Shown: positions 23,647 to 33,001, numbered from the stretch's first letter. The stretch: 64,000 nucleotides of DNA from Falseniella ignava CCUG 37419 (GCF_000301055.1 NZ_JH932301.1:155959-219958); one strand, 5' to 3'. Notes: generated by a model not told the origin, from the sequence alone. Made by a program: numbers and translations.

Positions 23647-24699
23647 ATGAAATTAAAAAAGAATTTTCATGATGAAATGACCCCAGTAGAAAGAAGAAGA
23701 GCCATTCAACAGGGGAAAGAAATTGATAGAATACCTGTGGATTTACTTATAGTTGATAATAAAGCTCAGTTAGTTAATTGTAATGTCCGAGATCTTTTTT
23801 TTGATAGGAAAATAATGGTAGAAGCCGAGTTAAAAACCTACGAGAGATTTGGTGTAGACTGGTTATCTTGTTCACCGAACTCAAAAGCAATTTCCCAAAG
23901 TTTAGGGGGTAACTTTATTTTTCCTGAAAATAAAAGCGCATATTGTGGCGATCCAATATTGAAGGATTACAGTTATTTAGAGATGCTAGAGCCTAAAGAA
24001 GTGAGTCAAGATGATAGATTAAAACTATATTATGAAGTTGCTGAAGATTTAGCAGAAATAATTTATAATGAAGTGAATATGCATATCTATATTGGAGGCC
24101 CCCTAACCATTGCATCATATTTAAGAGGTGTCGAAAATGTGATGAAAGATATGAGAAAGCATCCAGAAAATTTACATAAACTGTTAAAGATAGTGACTGA
24201 ATCCATGAAAAAGGTCATTAACGCATTTTCTGAAATTGATGGAATTGTATTTGCTCTAGCAGATCCAGTATCAAGCTGTGACATTACTTCCCCAAAAAAT
24301 TTTAATGAGTTTTCTTATCCATATTTAAAAGAAGTATGTGATTATGCATTTGAAAAGACCGGCGAAAAACCATACATTCATATTTGCGGCAAAACAGAAA
24401 AAATATGGGATCAAATCATAAAATTAAAATTAAGCACATTTAGTATTGATAACGAATGTAATCTAAGAGAGGCTGTTCTTTATTTTGGAGATAAAATTGG
24501 CATTACGGGAAATATTCCCCCGTATAGCGTAATGGCTAGAGGCACTCATGAAGATATAAAAAGAAGCTACGAATCTTGCTTGGAAAACGGGTACAGATTG
24601 AATAAAAATTATATTTTAGGTCTAGGCTGTGATTACCCTCTGGGTTCTGATTTGACAAATATAGATTATCTAATGCATCTAGTTAGATCTTATCATTGA
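23647..24699 (+). CDS. UroD-superfamily (MtaA/CmuA-like) protein
   Basis: A 350-residue uroporphyrinogen-decarboxylase-fold protein. It begins M-K-L-K-K-N-F and then has T-P-V-E-R-R-R. Zinc-type ligands seen in methyl-corrinoid:thiol methyltransferases are present: H-I-C-G near residue 250 and a C-terminal G-L-G-C-D near 327. It is therefore more likely a methyltransferase-type protein than a haem enzyme; no haem genes are near. The start at 23647 follows GAGGGAG; the ATG at 23635 lacks a site. No corrinoid protein gene is in the window. With the C-S lyase next door, methyl transfer to or from a thiol is a reasonable guess. Confidence 0.75.
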   Translation: MKLKKNFHDEMTPVERRRAIQQGKEIDRIPVDLLIVDNKAQLVNCNVRDLFFDRKIMVEAELKTYERFGVDWLSCSPNSKAISQSLGGNFIFPENKSAYCGDPILKDYSYLEMLEPKEVSQDDRLKLYYEVAEDLAEIIYNEVNMHIYIGGPLTIASYLRGVENVMKDMRKHPENLHKLLKIVTESMKKVINAFSEIDGIVFALADPVSSCDITSPKNFNEFSYPYLKEVCDYAFEKTGEKPYIHICGKTEKIWDQIIKLKLSTFSIDNECNLREAVLYFGDKIGITGNIPPYSVMARGTHEDIKRSYESCLENGYRLNKNYILGLGCDYPLGSDLTNIDYLMHLVRSYH

Positions 24700-24991
24700 T
24701 AAGTAAAATACTGATATTGTCATTGGTCTAAAATAATATACAGCTGTTGTTTTATGTATTTTAATAAGAAATAACATCAATAAAACGTCTTCTTTAAAAA
24801 TATTTACACAAAATTTTGATTCAAGAAAGTCATTTTTTAGTTCCTTTTTTATGTCTTCGTGAAATGTACATATTAAGTACTATGGTGGATGTGATGATAA
24901 TCCCGATAATCTTTTTTATCATGATATTCTTGTTTTTGAATATAACGATAGAGTCTGAAAAAATCGTTAATTTTATTTATTGTACAATCAT
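24700..24991. other. AT-rich intergenic stretch after the UroD-like gene
   Basis: Very AT-rich sequence. An 80-codon frame at 24816-25058 has no good ribosome site and runs through the downstream terminator repeat, so it is not accepted as a gene. Nothing else is recognisable. Confidence 0.5.
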
Positions 24992-25048
24992 TCTATTCAA
25001 CCAACCTGTAATCATGCAGGTTGGTTTTTTTGTTGGAATAGAAAAGAC
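24992..25048 (+). repeat. Direct repeat copy 2 (contains a terminator)
   Basis: This is a 57-bp near copy of 19847-19902. Its hairpin CCAACCTG / CAGGTTGG plus T tract terminates the UroD-like gene. After it, sequence quality returns to the less AT-rich style, as seen before copy 1. Confidence 0.88.
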
Positions 25049-25068
25049 CCTGGAATAAATTCAGGGTC
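25040..25068 (-). terminator. Terminator of the alcohol dehydrogenase gene
   Basis: Read on the minus strand, GACCCTG pairs with CAGGGTC around a 9-nt loop, followed by TTTTCT. It lies just past the stop codon of the dehydrogenase and overlaps the end of direct repeat copy 2. Confidence 0.7.
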
Positions 25069-25082
25069 GATGTGAGGTACAA

Positions 25083-26129
25083 TTATTTAGGTGAAACTAA
25101 GATCTTCACTTGAGATTTGTCTTTTGTTAATTCGATAAAGCCTTCTTCGACAATATCAGCTAATTTAATTTCTTTTGTAACGAGTTTGTCAGCTGGGAAG
25201 TAGCCATTTTCCATTAATTCAAGCACTTTCGGGAAGACATGACGGTAACCAATAATTCCTTTCATAGTCTTTTCACCAATAGCGAATTCATTAGGATGTA
25301 AGCTTGCTTCTTGTTCCCAGATTGAAACGATCATCGCTTCACCGGCTTTACGTACTGCTTCAATCGATTGTTTCAAGACAACAGGGACACCTGTTACTTC
25401 ATAAGAAACATCGACACCACCGCCATTGATGCGATGTAATGCTTCAACAATACTTTCGTCGCCTTCTGGACGAACAACAATTGCGCCTAATTCTTCAGCT
25501 TTTGCTTGACGCTCTTCAGATAATTCAATCGCATAAATCTTAGAAGCACCTGCTGCTTTAAGCGCTTCGATGACTAATAAACCGATTGGACCGCAACCAA
25601 AGACAGCGGCAGTATCACCTGCTTGAAGGGCTGATTGACGAACAGCATAAAGAGCAACCGCTGCAGGTTCAGTTAACGCTGCTTGTTCATAAGATAATCC
25701 TTCAGGGATAATATGTCCTAGCTCTGCGTCACAAACACAGAATTCTGCGAAACCACCGTCAGCTGCAAGACCGACGAAGTTCAAGTTCGGGTCTAAGTTA
25801 TAATCTCCAATTAAGCCATGTTCTGCAATAATTGGTTCGATTACAACGCGGTCACCAGGCTTAACATTTTCCACGCCTTCACCAACTTCAACAACTTCCC
25901 CACAGAACTCATGACCTAAAGTAATCGGCGCTTGATCTCCTGAAAGTGGATGTGGTTGACCTTGAGGGACGAAGATAGGTCCTGCTAAGTATTCATGTAA
26001 GTCCGTTCCACAAATCCCTGAATAAGCTACGGCAACTTTCATTTGCCCAGGGCCTACCTCTGGAATATCAACTTCTTCTACACGAACATCTTCGGCATTA
26101 TGCCATCTTGCTGCGTGCATTTTCGTCAT
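25083..26129 (-). CDS. Zinc-dependent alcohol dehydrogenase, butanediol-dehydrogenase-like
   Basis: A 348-residue medium-chain dehydrogenase. The catalytic zinc site is C-G-T-D-L-H-E-Y near 37 with G-H-E-F-C-G-E near 70. The Rossmann motif is F-G-C-G-P-I-G near 178. The structural-zinc cysteine cluster is missing: the segment after G-D-R-V-V-I-E-P lacks the four Cys, as in 2,3-butanediol/sorbitol-type members. The start at 26129 follows AGAAGGAG; the longer frame lacks a site. Probable substrates are acetoin/2,3-butanediol or a polyol. It is monocistronic and lies between two accessory blocks. Confidence 0.85.
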   Translation of the reverse strand: MTKMHAARWHNAEDVRVEEVDIPEVGPGQMKVAVAYSGICGTDLHEYLAGPIFVPQGQPHPLSGDQAPITLGHEFCGEVVEVGEGVENVKPGDRVVIEPIIAEHGLIGDYNLDPNLNFVGLAADGGFAEFCVCDAELGHIIPEGLSYEQAALTEPAAVALYAVRQSALQAGDTAAVFGCGPIGLLVIEALKAAGASKIYAIELSEERQAKAEELGAIVVRPEGDESIVEALHRINGGGVDVSYEVTGVPVVLKQSIEAVRKAGEAMIVSIWEQEASLHPNEFAIGEKTMKGIIGYRHVFPKVLELMENGYFPADKLVTKEIKLADIVEEGFIELTKDKSQVKILVSPK

Positions 26130-26455
26130 AGTATCACTCCTTCTATATATTGACTCTATGATAAAAAGTTCACAAGGAAATGTCAACTAAAAACAACTGG
26201 GAGGGGGATAAATTTTCATTTTGTTTTCAGGAGGGGAGGAACTTTATTATTTTGTTTAAAATTTAAATTTATGTAAAGTCCAATGTGTCTTTGATTTACA
26301 CAAGCTAATTGTACTCAATTATATTTGTAATCGCTTTTGTTTAGTGTATTCTTAAAGTAGAAAGAATATTCATTTGATCGAATCAATTCTAAAATTGCAT
26401 AATATATTAATTGTTTTGAAATAAACTTGTGAAATAGCAAGGAAGGAGGGGGTTC
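26130..26455. promoter_or_regulatory. Divergent intergenic region before the PTS regulator
   Basis: An AT-rich spacer between the dehydrogenase and the PRD regulator. The only recognisable element is the cre-like site at 26326-26339. Confidence 0.4.
26326..26339 (+). promoter_or_regulatory. Candidate cre (CcpA) site
   Basis: TGTAATCGCTTTTG matches 12 of 14 positions of TGWAANCGNTNWCA. It lies about 115 bp before the PRD regulator gene, as expected for a catabolite-repressed PTS operon. Confidence 0.4.
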
Positions 26456-28294
26456 ATGACAAATCAAATATATAATGCCGATCAACGACAAAAAATGATT
26501 TATTTAATGCTATTTGTCAAAGAAAACAACTCAAGTTTATTTCATATACAAGATGTATTAGAGGTAAGTAAAAATACAATTATCAATGACATGAATAATT
26601 TAAAGAATAATTTGCGAAAAGCTGGTTCACAGACACAAATCGTCTATTCTAGAAAAGAAGGTTATCGATTAAAGGGTAACGCAGTACAAGTCAGATCTGA
26701 AGTATTTGATTGTATTGATAAGCTTTTGCACGAAATAAGTATCGATATTATTATTCAAAATATCGTGGATGAAGATGTGGTATTTTTATCTAACTTCAGA
26801 GAAATGTTCAAGAAGATTACCTGTGAAATCACCGTTGTTCCATCGAGAAGAGATCGAGTTTTTCTATTCCTGTATTGTTTATTTCTACATTTAGATAGAA
26901 ATGGAATCGGATTGGATAGTTCTAATCAATCCAAATTCAGTGTATCGAATAAAATCCAACAGATTGTTACCGAATTACTGATAAATATTGATAGGGCATA
27001 TGAAGATATTGAAAAAGAATATATAGCTGGCGTACTTTTAACGATGAGCAATAATCAGTTTTTGATGGAAGATTTTCCAACCATTTCAAACGTAGCTAGG
27101 GAGATAGTGAAAGAAGTTGAACGGATTTCAGCGGTAAGGTTCGAGGAACGAGAAAAGTTAATTTCTGATTTATACAACCATCTAATCCCAGCCTATTATC
27201 GAATCGTTTTAGAACTAAAATTTGAGAATACTTTATTAAATAAAATCAAAAATGAGTATTTAGAAATGTTTAACATTGTTAGTTTAGGGCTGAAACCTCT
27301 CAAGCAATTTATAGATTGTGATATCCCTGAAGATGAGGTTGGATTTTTAACTTTATTATTCGTTGGTTACTCAAAACGGAAACGGATTGTTGACACGCTG
27401 AACGCTATTGTTGTTTGTCCAAACGGTTTTAGCTCCTCATTAATAATGAAATCAACTCTTATTCAATTATTTCCTAATATAAATTTCATAGCAACGCACA
27501 ATCATGAATTAACTGAGAGTATGATTATCGAAAATAGAATCGATGCTATTTTTTCAAATGTTCCGATTAATTTGGGAGTAAAGAATTATGTTGTAAGCCC
27601 GTTGATGAGCGAACTAGAAAAAAGAGAATTATATAATAATATTCAAAATGATTTTTTCTTTAAAAATCAGGGGACACTTTTAATTGAACAAGTTATTGAT
27701 AGTGTAATGCCTTATATAGTAATTAAAGACAATCTAACTAGAGGAGACTTAATTAATAGAGTTACAGAACAATTAAGCCTAGAAAAAGAATCAAGAGGTG
27801 ATGATAAACCAATGTTAACAGACTTATTAACTACCGATAAAATTGTAATAGTCGATCAAGAAATGGATTGGGAACAGAGTATCGCGAGTGCAGCAAATCC
27901 ATTACTTGAAAAAGAGTTCATAACGCAAGAGTATATTCAATCAATGATAGATGTTGTGAAGGAAATGGGCCCTTATATTGTTTTAGCCCCCCAAGTTGCT
28001 CTAGCGCACTCACGCCCAGAGAATGGGGTGAAAGAACTTGGAATTAGTCTCTTAATCAATAAGAAACCTATTGATTATAATGAAGCAAGTCAAGAGGAAT
28101 TTGATGAAGATCGACTGGTCCAGCTTGTATTTGTTTTAGCTGCAATTGATAATGAAACTCATTTAACAGCCTTAATTCAGTTATCGCAAATAATGGATGA
28201 CGAATCAACCGTTGCGAAATTGTTAGAGGCTAGCAATAGTGAAGAGGCATTAAAAATTATAACAAAAAAATTAAAGGAGGAAGGAAATGATTAA
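26456..28294 (+). CDS. PRD-containing transcriptional activator/antiterminator with EIIB and EIIA domains
   Basis: A 612-residue modular regulator. The N-terminal helix-turn-helix is at about 10-70. PRD regions follow; the second contains N-H-L-I-P-A-Y-Y-R near 240. A GatB-like EIIB domain has V-V-C-P-N-G-F-S-S-S with its cysteine near 320. A C-terminal fructose/mannitol-type EIIA domain has its phosphorylatable His in A-L-A-H-S-R-P near 516. The PTS phosphorylates such proteins to tune operon expression. The adjacent operon has no separate EIIA gene, so the C-terminal domain may also donate phosphate to the EIIB that follows. The stop overlaps the next start by 8 bp. Confidence 0.85.
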   Translation: MTNQIYNADQRQKMIYLMLFVKENNSSLFHIQDVLEVSKNTIINDMNNLKNNLRKAGSQTQIVYSRKEGYRLKGNAVQVRSEVFDCIDKLLHEISIDIIIQNIVDEDVVFLSNFREMFKKITCEITVVPSRRDRVFLFLYCLFLHLDRNGIGLDSSNQSKFSVSNKIQQIVTELLINIDRAYEDIEKEYIAGVLLTMSNNQFLMEDFPTISNVAREIVKEVERISAVRFEEREKLISDLYNHLIPAYYRIVLELKFENTLLNKIKNEYLEMFNIVSLGLKPLKQFIDCDIPEDEVGFLTLLFVGYSKRKRIVDTLNAIVVCPNGFSSSLIMKSTLIQLFPNINFIATHNHELTESMIIENRIDAIFSNVPINLGVKNYVVSPLMSELEKRELYNNIQNDFFFKNQGTLLIEQVIDSVMPYIVIKDNLTRGDLINRVTEQLSLEKESRGDDKPMLTDLLTTDKIVIVDQEMDWEQSIASAANPLLEKEFITQEYIQSMIDVVKEMGPYIVLAPQVALAHSRPENGVKELGISLLINKKPIDYNEASQEEFDEDRLVQLVFVLAAIDNETHLTALIQLSQIMDDESTVAKLLEASNSEEALKIITKKLKEEGND

Positions 28295-28568
28295 AGTTGT
28301 AACGGTGTGTGGTAATGGTATTGGAAGTAGTTTGCTTTTGAAGTTAAAAATCGAAGAAATTTGTAGAGAAGAAGGGATTGAAGTAGAAGCACAGTCGATT
28401 GACTCCGGTAATGCAGTCGGTGTACCCGCTGATTTATATGTCACGACTAAAGAATTGTCATCAATTTTTCCATCATCAGCCAATGTAGCTATTATTCGTT
28501 CATATACTAATAAGAAGAAAATTATCGAAGACGTGTTACCCGAATTACAGCGGTTAGCTAATAAATAA
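28287..28568 (+). CDS. PTS EIIB component, ascorbate (Ula/Sga) type
   Basis: A 93-residue EIIB. The phosphorylated cysteine is in V-T-V-C-G-N-G-I-G-S-S (Cys8). It starts inside the end of the regulator gene with AAAGGAGGAAGG. It passes phosphate to the sugar moved by the following UlaA-type EIIC. Confidence 0.85.
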   Translation: MIKVVTVCGNGIGSSLLLKLKIEEICREEGIEVEAQSIDSGNAVGVPADLYVTTKELSSIFPSSANVAIIRSYTNKKKIIEDVLPELQRLANK

Positions 28569-28584
28569 ATAAGGAGAGAGAAAA

Positions 28585-29949
28585 ATGGAAGCAATATTAC
28601 AGTTTATTCAGGATATTATTTCAGAACCGGCATTTCTAATGGGGCTCATTGCCTTTGTTGGTTTAGTTGCTTTGAGAGAAAAACCTCATAAAATTTTAAC
28701 GGGTACCTTAGGTCCAATTTTAGGTTACTTAATGCTATCTGCCGGAGCAGGCGTTATTGTTAGCAATTTAGACCCACTTGCTCAAATGATCGAGCATGGA
28801 TTTAATATTACCGGCGTTGTACCAAATAATGAGGCTGTTGTTTCAGTTGCTCAAGAGATTTTAGGTGTTGAGACAATGACGGTTTTAGTTGTGGGGTTGA
28901 TAGTTAACCTCCTCATTGCTCGATTCACCCGCTTCAAGTATGTATTTTTAACAGGTCACCACAGTTTCTTCATGGCTTGCTTGCTAGCTGCGGTATTAGG
29001 AGCGATTGGAATTCAAGGGATTGAGTTAATTCTCTTAGGTGGATTCTTCTTAGGAGCATGGAGTGCAATCTCTCCAGCAATTGGTCAGCGAATGACTTTA
29101 CAAGTGACAGACGGCGAAGATTTAGCGATGGGTCACTTTAGTTCACTGGGCTACTATGTTTCAGGGTTAATTGGTAAGTTAGTAGGTAAAGGAAGTGCTT
29201 CTACCGAAGATATCGAAGTTCCTGAAAAATGGTCATTCTTAAGAAATACAACGATCAGTACGGCTCTAACAATGTTAATTTTCTATCTTTTAGCAGCACT
29301 TGTAGCAGGTCCTCAATTTGTTAACGAATTATCAGGTGGAAAAAACTATATTGTTTACGCAATTATTTGTGGACTTAACTTTGCGGTAGGTGTTGCAATT
29401 GTCTACGCAGGGGTACGAATGATTCTTGCCGACTTAATTCCAGCATTCCAAGGTATTGCCTCAAGAGTAATTCCGAATGCGGTTCCTGCTGTTGACTGTG
29501 CGGTATTCTTTACATTTGCACCAACGGCGGTGATTATCGGATTTATTAGTTCATTTATCGGCGGTATTGTTGGGATGTTAATCTTAGGATTCACCGGAGG
29601 AGTTTTAATTATTCCAGGTATGGTTCCTCACTTCTTCTGTGGTGCAACTGCAGGTATTTATGGTAATGCTACAGGAGGACGACGTGGTGCTACAATCGGT
29701 GCTTTTGTGAATGGTTTATTATTATCATTTATCCCTGCACTATTACTTCCGGTACTAGGTCAGTTAGGATTTGCTAACACTACCTTTGGTGATACAGACT
29801 TTGGTGCAATTGGTATCTTATTAGGACGATTAGGTAATTCAATGGGTAATACAGGCATTTATATTATTGCTGCGATTACTTTATTGGTCTTAATCATTCC
29901 TAACTTTTTAAGCAAATCAAATATCGCAATTAATAATGTAGAAGAATAG
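28585..29949 (+). CDS. PTS EIIC component, UlaA/SgaT family
   Basis: A 454-residue multi-spanning permease of the ascorbate-type PTS EIIC family with about eleven hydrophobic segments. F-L-T-G-H-H-S-F-F-M-A and H-F-F-C-G-A-T-A-G-I-Y-G-N-A-T-G-G-R-R-G are typical. Family members translocate L-ascorbate or related sugars and hand them over as phosphates. The operon lacks UlaD/E/F decarboxylase and epimerases and instead ends with a transaldolase-like protein, so the sugar is probably not ascorbate. Confidence 0.85.
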   Translation: MEAILQFIQDIISEPAFLMGLIAFVGLVALREKPHKILTGTLGPILGYLMLSAGAGVIVSNLDPLAQMIEHGFNITGVVPNNEAVVSVAQEILGVETMTVLVVGLIVNLLIARFTRFKYVFLTGHHSFFMACLLAAVLGAIGIQGIELILLGGFFLGAWSAISPAIGQRMTLQVTDGEDLAMGHFSSLGYYVSGLIGKLVGKGSASTEDIEVPEKWSFLRNTTISTALTMLIFYLLAALVAGPQFVNELSGGKNYIVYAIICGLNFAVGVAIVYAGVRMILADLIPAFQGIASRVIPNAVPAVDCAVFFTFAPTAVIIGFISSFIGGIVGMLILGFTGGVLIIPGMVPHFFCGATAGIYGNATGGRRGATIGAFVNGLLLSFIPALLLPVLGQLGFANTTFGDTDFGAIGILLGRLGNSMGNTGIYIIAAITLLVLIIPNFLSKSNIAINNVEE

Positions 29950-29963
29950 AAAGAGAGTGTAGT

Positions 29964-30671
29964 ATGGATTTAAAAATAGATATTTATGCAGATGGCGCAA
30001 ATATTGATCAAATGCAACATGCGTTTGATAATTTAAATGTTGATGGTTTTACCACAAATCCTTCTTTAATGAAAAAAGCGGGGATCACTGATTATGAGCA
30101 ATTCGCAATCGATGTGTTAAAACGATTCCCTGATTTACCCGTTTCATTTGAAGTTTTTGCGGATGATATTGAAACGATGGAACTGGAAGCACGTAAAATT
30201 GCCAGTTTAGGTGAAAATGTTTTTGTAAAAATTCCGGTAGTGAATTCTAAAGGTGAGTCTACTGCAGAATTAATTCAAAAATTATCTAAAGATGGAATCA
30301 AATTGAATGTGACCGCTGTTTTTACCGTTGAACAAGTTAAACAGGTTGTTGACGCCTTAGAAGAAGGTGTGGATAGTATTGTTTCTGTCTTTGCAGGAAG
30401 AATTGCTGACACTGGAGTGGATCCAACAGATATTATGAAACAATCTGCTGAGATATGTCATACTAAGGAAAAATGTAAACTATTGTGGGCTTCTCCACGA
30501 GAAGTGCTAAACATTATTCAAGCTCAAGAGGTAGAGTGTGATATTATTACCTGTACCCCAGAGTTGATTGAAAAAACCAAATTATTTGGAAAAGACCTCG
30601 AAGAATATTCTAAAGAAACAGTCCAAGGTTTTGTGAAAGACAGCCAACTTCTAGGATTTTCGATTCTGTAA
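29964..30671 (+). CDS. Transaldolase-like / fructose-6-phosphate aldolase family protein
   Basis: A 235-residue small transaldolase-fold protein. It opens with I-Y-A-D-G-A-N and G-F-T-T-N-P-S-L-M. The Schiff-base lysine is in V-F-V-K-I-P-V near 91. It begins 14 bp after EIIC and ends before a perfect terminator. It is expected to split or transfer a dihydroxyacetone unit of the incoming ketose phosphate. Confidence 0.82.
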   Translation: MDLKIDIYADGANIDQMQHAFDNLNVDGFTTNPSLMKKAGITDYEQFAIDVLKRFPDLPVSFEVFADDIETMELEARKIASLGENVFVKIPVVNSKGESTAELIQKLSKDGIKLNVTAVFTVEQVKQVVDALEEGVDSIVSVFAGRIADTGVDPTDIMKQSAEICHTKEKCKLLWASPREVLNIIQAQEVECDIITCTPELIEKTKLFGKDLEEYSKETVQGFVKDSQLLGFSIL

Positions 30672-30709
30672 AAGCTCTTGGTCAAATAGGATCAATAAAA
30701 CACTTTTGG

Positions 30710-30745
30710 GAATTAAGCTACGGTTTGTAGCTTAATTCCTTTTTT
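30710..30745 (+). terminator. Rho-independent terminator
   Basis: A perfect 12-bp stem (GAATTAAGCTAC / GTAGCTTAATTC) with a GGTTT loop precedes a T run. A near-identical hairpin lies at 51725-51753. Confidence 0.9.
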
Positions 30746-30915
30746 GCGTAAGGGGCTTGATACTATGTGTTCATATACTTTATGAAAGATAAGAGAGTCA
30801 TAGTCTATTAATCAATATGCACGTATCTTATTTTATTATATTTACTTCGTGCTTTTAATATGAAGGACATCATTGTTTAATCAAGATAAAGAAAAGGTTG
30901 ATGAAAATTGTGTCA
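30746..30915. other. Intergenic spacer
   Basis: AT-rich sequence between the terminator and the 3' end of the frameshifted lipoprotein gene. No gene or clear signal is seen. Confidence 0.4.
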
Positions 30916-31850
30916 TCAGTCAAAATTAATTTGAGTCCCATTTTTTGAAATTTGAATACCAGAAAAACTAGGTATATCGTTAAGGTCGAATCCGCTAGAT
31001 ACTGCAAAGACATGAATGTTATCTTTTATTTTTAACTCATCGTTAGGAATTGGAACCCATATTTTTCCGTATGGGCAGGGTTATTATTTAAATACCCAGT
31101 CAACTCTGTTTGAGAAATATAATCTTCAATTTCGCATATTTCAAAATCAAATTCAAAGTATTTATTTTTAAAGCCATCTTCACTATTCATTATATCCTCG
31201 TATGATGTATCATACGCTAATTCTTGGCGACCTTTTTCGGTCTCATTTAAAAGTAACGACGAGGAATATCCTGCTTCTGTTAAACTCAAAAAGTCAACTT
31301 GAATATTTAATAATGTTTCATCAGAATTATCTGGACCGTATTTTGTCACAATAAGTTCCCGGGCATTTCTGTCAATAGTGCATGAGCTTGTCTGACCTTC
31401 CTCAATCTCAGACCCGATAACACTGTAAAATTCAGCTAATTCCTCTTCAGACAAGTTTGGCATAAATTTATTTGAAATTAATTTAACTAATTCTAGTAGC
31501 TGAATATTTTGCCAATGTTTTTTGAATTCAACTGATAAAGTGGCACCATCCCATGAATTCCTCTCTGTTGAAATGAAAATATATTGATTAGAATAACTTG
31601 TTATAGGAGGAAATAAATATACAGAATCAGGAATTTGATTCCCTTGATAAAGAGTTGAAATCTTAGATACATCAAAACTACTCTCATTATCAATTGTGTG
31701 CACTAATCTATTAATCCACGCACTATCTACATATTTATTATAATCGTGTGAATATTTTTCACTGAAAATATCATCTTTTCTATATGAAGAGCATCCTAAC
31801 ATACTAATAATAGCTAATGACGCAAATATAATTTTCTTTAATTTATTCAT
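30916..31850 (-). pseudogene. Lipoprotein of unknown function, frameshifted near the 3' end
   Basis: The intact part (31032-31850) encodes a 272-residue protein with a signal peptide ending S-M-L-G-C, a true lipobox, then an acidic, Tyr/Ser-rich body with no known domain. After A-H-T-E-K the frame stops early. The next frame continues with sensible coding (W-V-P-I-P-N-D-E-L-K, then F-A-V-S-S-G-F-D) to a stop at 30916. Adding one T to the T5 run at 31062-31066 (an A on the coding strand) restores a frame of about 311 codons. It stands alone on the minus strand between two PTS operons. The function is not recognised. Confidence 0.6.
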
Positions 31851-32151
31851 TTAATCACCTCTCTTGACATTAATTATACCCTACAGATTTAGCAACTCAA
31901 TAGAATCGTGGAATAGGTTACGGTATAAAGGATTTTATATAAATATGTAAAAGTAATAAAAAAGAACAGATAAAATTACAATTTTTCAGTTAGCTGTAAT
32001 TTATAAAAAAATTAGCAAAATCAAAGTGTTATTTTAACTTTAAGACATAAAATAAAATATATTTTCATGACATCAATAATAGTTCAAAACTCTTGCGAAA
32101 GAGGTTTCAGTGGAGTATTCTTTTATATAAAGATATTAGGGAGGGTTTTCA
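31851..32151. promoter_or_regulatory. Divergent intergenic region before the gat-type operon
   Basis: An AT-rich 301-bp spacer expected to contain promoters for the lipoprotein gene and the aldolase operon. A small imperfect hairpin (ACTCTT-GCGA-AAGAGG) is near 32090. No clear promoter hexamers were picked out. Confidence 0.35.
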
Positions 32152-32991
32152 ATGAAAGTAAACTCTAATAAGGTTTTACCAGCAGTGCAGAAATTAGGTT
32201 TTGCAATACCGGCAACAAATTTTATTGATTTAGATTCTGCAAGAACTTTTGTAAAAGTCGCTGAAGAAAGAAAGTTACCACTGATTTTAGCTTTTGCTGA
32301 ATCACATCGACATATTATTTCGCTTGAAGAAGCAGCGTTGATTGGGAATTACTTTGTTGATAACGCATCAGTGCCAATTGTGTTACATCTTGATCATGGG
32401 ACGAACCCAGAATTTATTTTTAAAGCAATCGAACTAGGTTTTAGTTCGGTAATGATTGATGCGTCACAAAAAGAATTTGAAGAGAACATCAAAATTACTA
32501 AAGAAATAGTTGATTATGCGCATAAACACAATGTTTCAGTTGAAGCCGAGTTAGGTCATGTAGGGTCTGAGGACTTGACTGAAGCATACGAATTAAGTGA
32601 TTCGATTTACACTGAAGTAAAAGATGTCATCGAATTTGTTGACCGAACAAATGTAGACTCACTTGCAATATCGATAGGTACTGCTCACGGTGTCTATAAA
32701 GGAGAACCTAAGATTAATTTTGAAAGATTGGAAGAAATAAAAGAAATATCAAAAGTTCCATTAGTGCTTCATGGCGGGTCTTCATCTGGTGATGAGAATC
32801 TATCGAAATGTGCAGCAAATGGCATTTCAAAAATTAATATTTTTACAGACTTTATTAATGGTGCACTACATAAAATTGAAGAAGGGCATCCTAAAAACTA
32901 CCTAGTTTTAAAAGAATTAGCTAATTTAGGCATGGAAGAAGTTTTGAATCACTATTATGACGTTTTTGGCACTCAGTCTATTGAAATATAG
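32152..32991 (+). CDS. Class II ketose-bisphosphate aldolase
   Basis: A 279-residue zinc aldolase of the fructose/tagatose-bisphosphate family. Zinc ligands and catalytic residues are visible in V-L-H-L-D-H-G near 78-84 (the usual Asp-His pair), A-H-G-V-Y-K-G near 178 and L-H-G-G-S-S near 204. It is similar in length to GatY/KbaY. The GGAGGG site is good. It begins an operon with a triosephosphate isomerase and a galactitol-type PTS, so it should cleave a ketose (bis)phosphate to triose units. No separate 6-phosphate kinase for a tagatose pathway is in this operon. Confidence 0.85.
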   Translation: MKVNSNKVLPAVQKLGFAIPATNFIDLDSARTFVKVAEERKLPLILAFAESHRHIISLEEAALIGNYFVDNASVPIVLHLDHGTNPEFIFKAIELGFSSVMIDASQKEFEENIKITKEIVDYAHKHNVSVEAELGHVGSEDLTEAYELSDSIYTEVKDVIEFVDRTNVDSLAISIGTAHGVYKGEPKINFERLEEIKEISKVPLVLHGGSSSGDENLSKCAANGISKINIFTDFINGALHKIEEGHPKNYLVLKELANLGMEEVLNHYYDVFGTQSIEI

Positions 32992-33001
32992 GAGAGATGA
33001 A

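Noticed and set aside
23647..24699. Haem-biosynthesis HemE
   Set aside because: Zinc-type H-x-C and distal Cys motifs and the lack of haem genes favour the methyltransferase-like branch of the fold.
24816..25058. 80-codon frame after the UroD-like gene
   Set aside because: No ribosome site, low complexity, and it runs through the terminator repeat at 24992-25048.
28585..29949. Dedicated ascorbate utilisation operon
   Set aside because: The UlaA-like permease is clear, but the Ula decarboxylase, epimerases and lactonase are absent from the operon, so ascorbate is not claimed.
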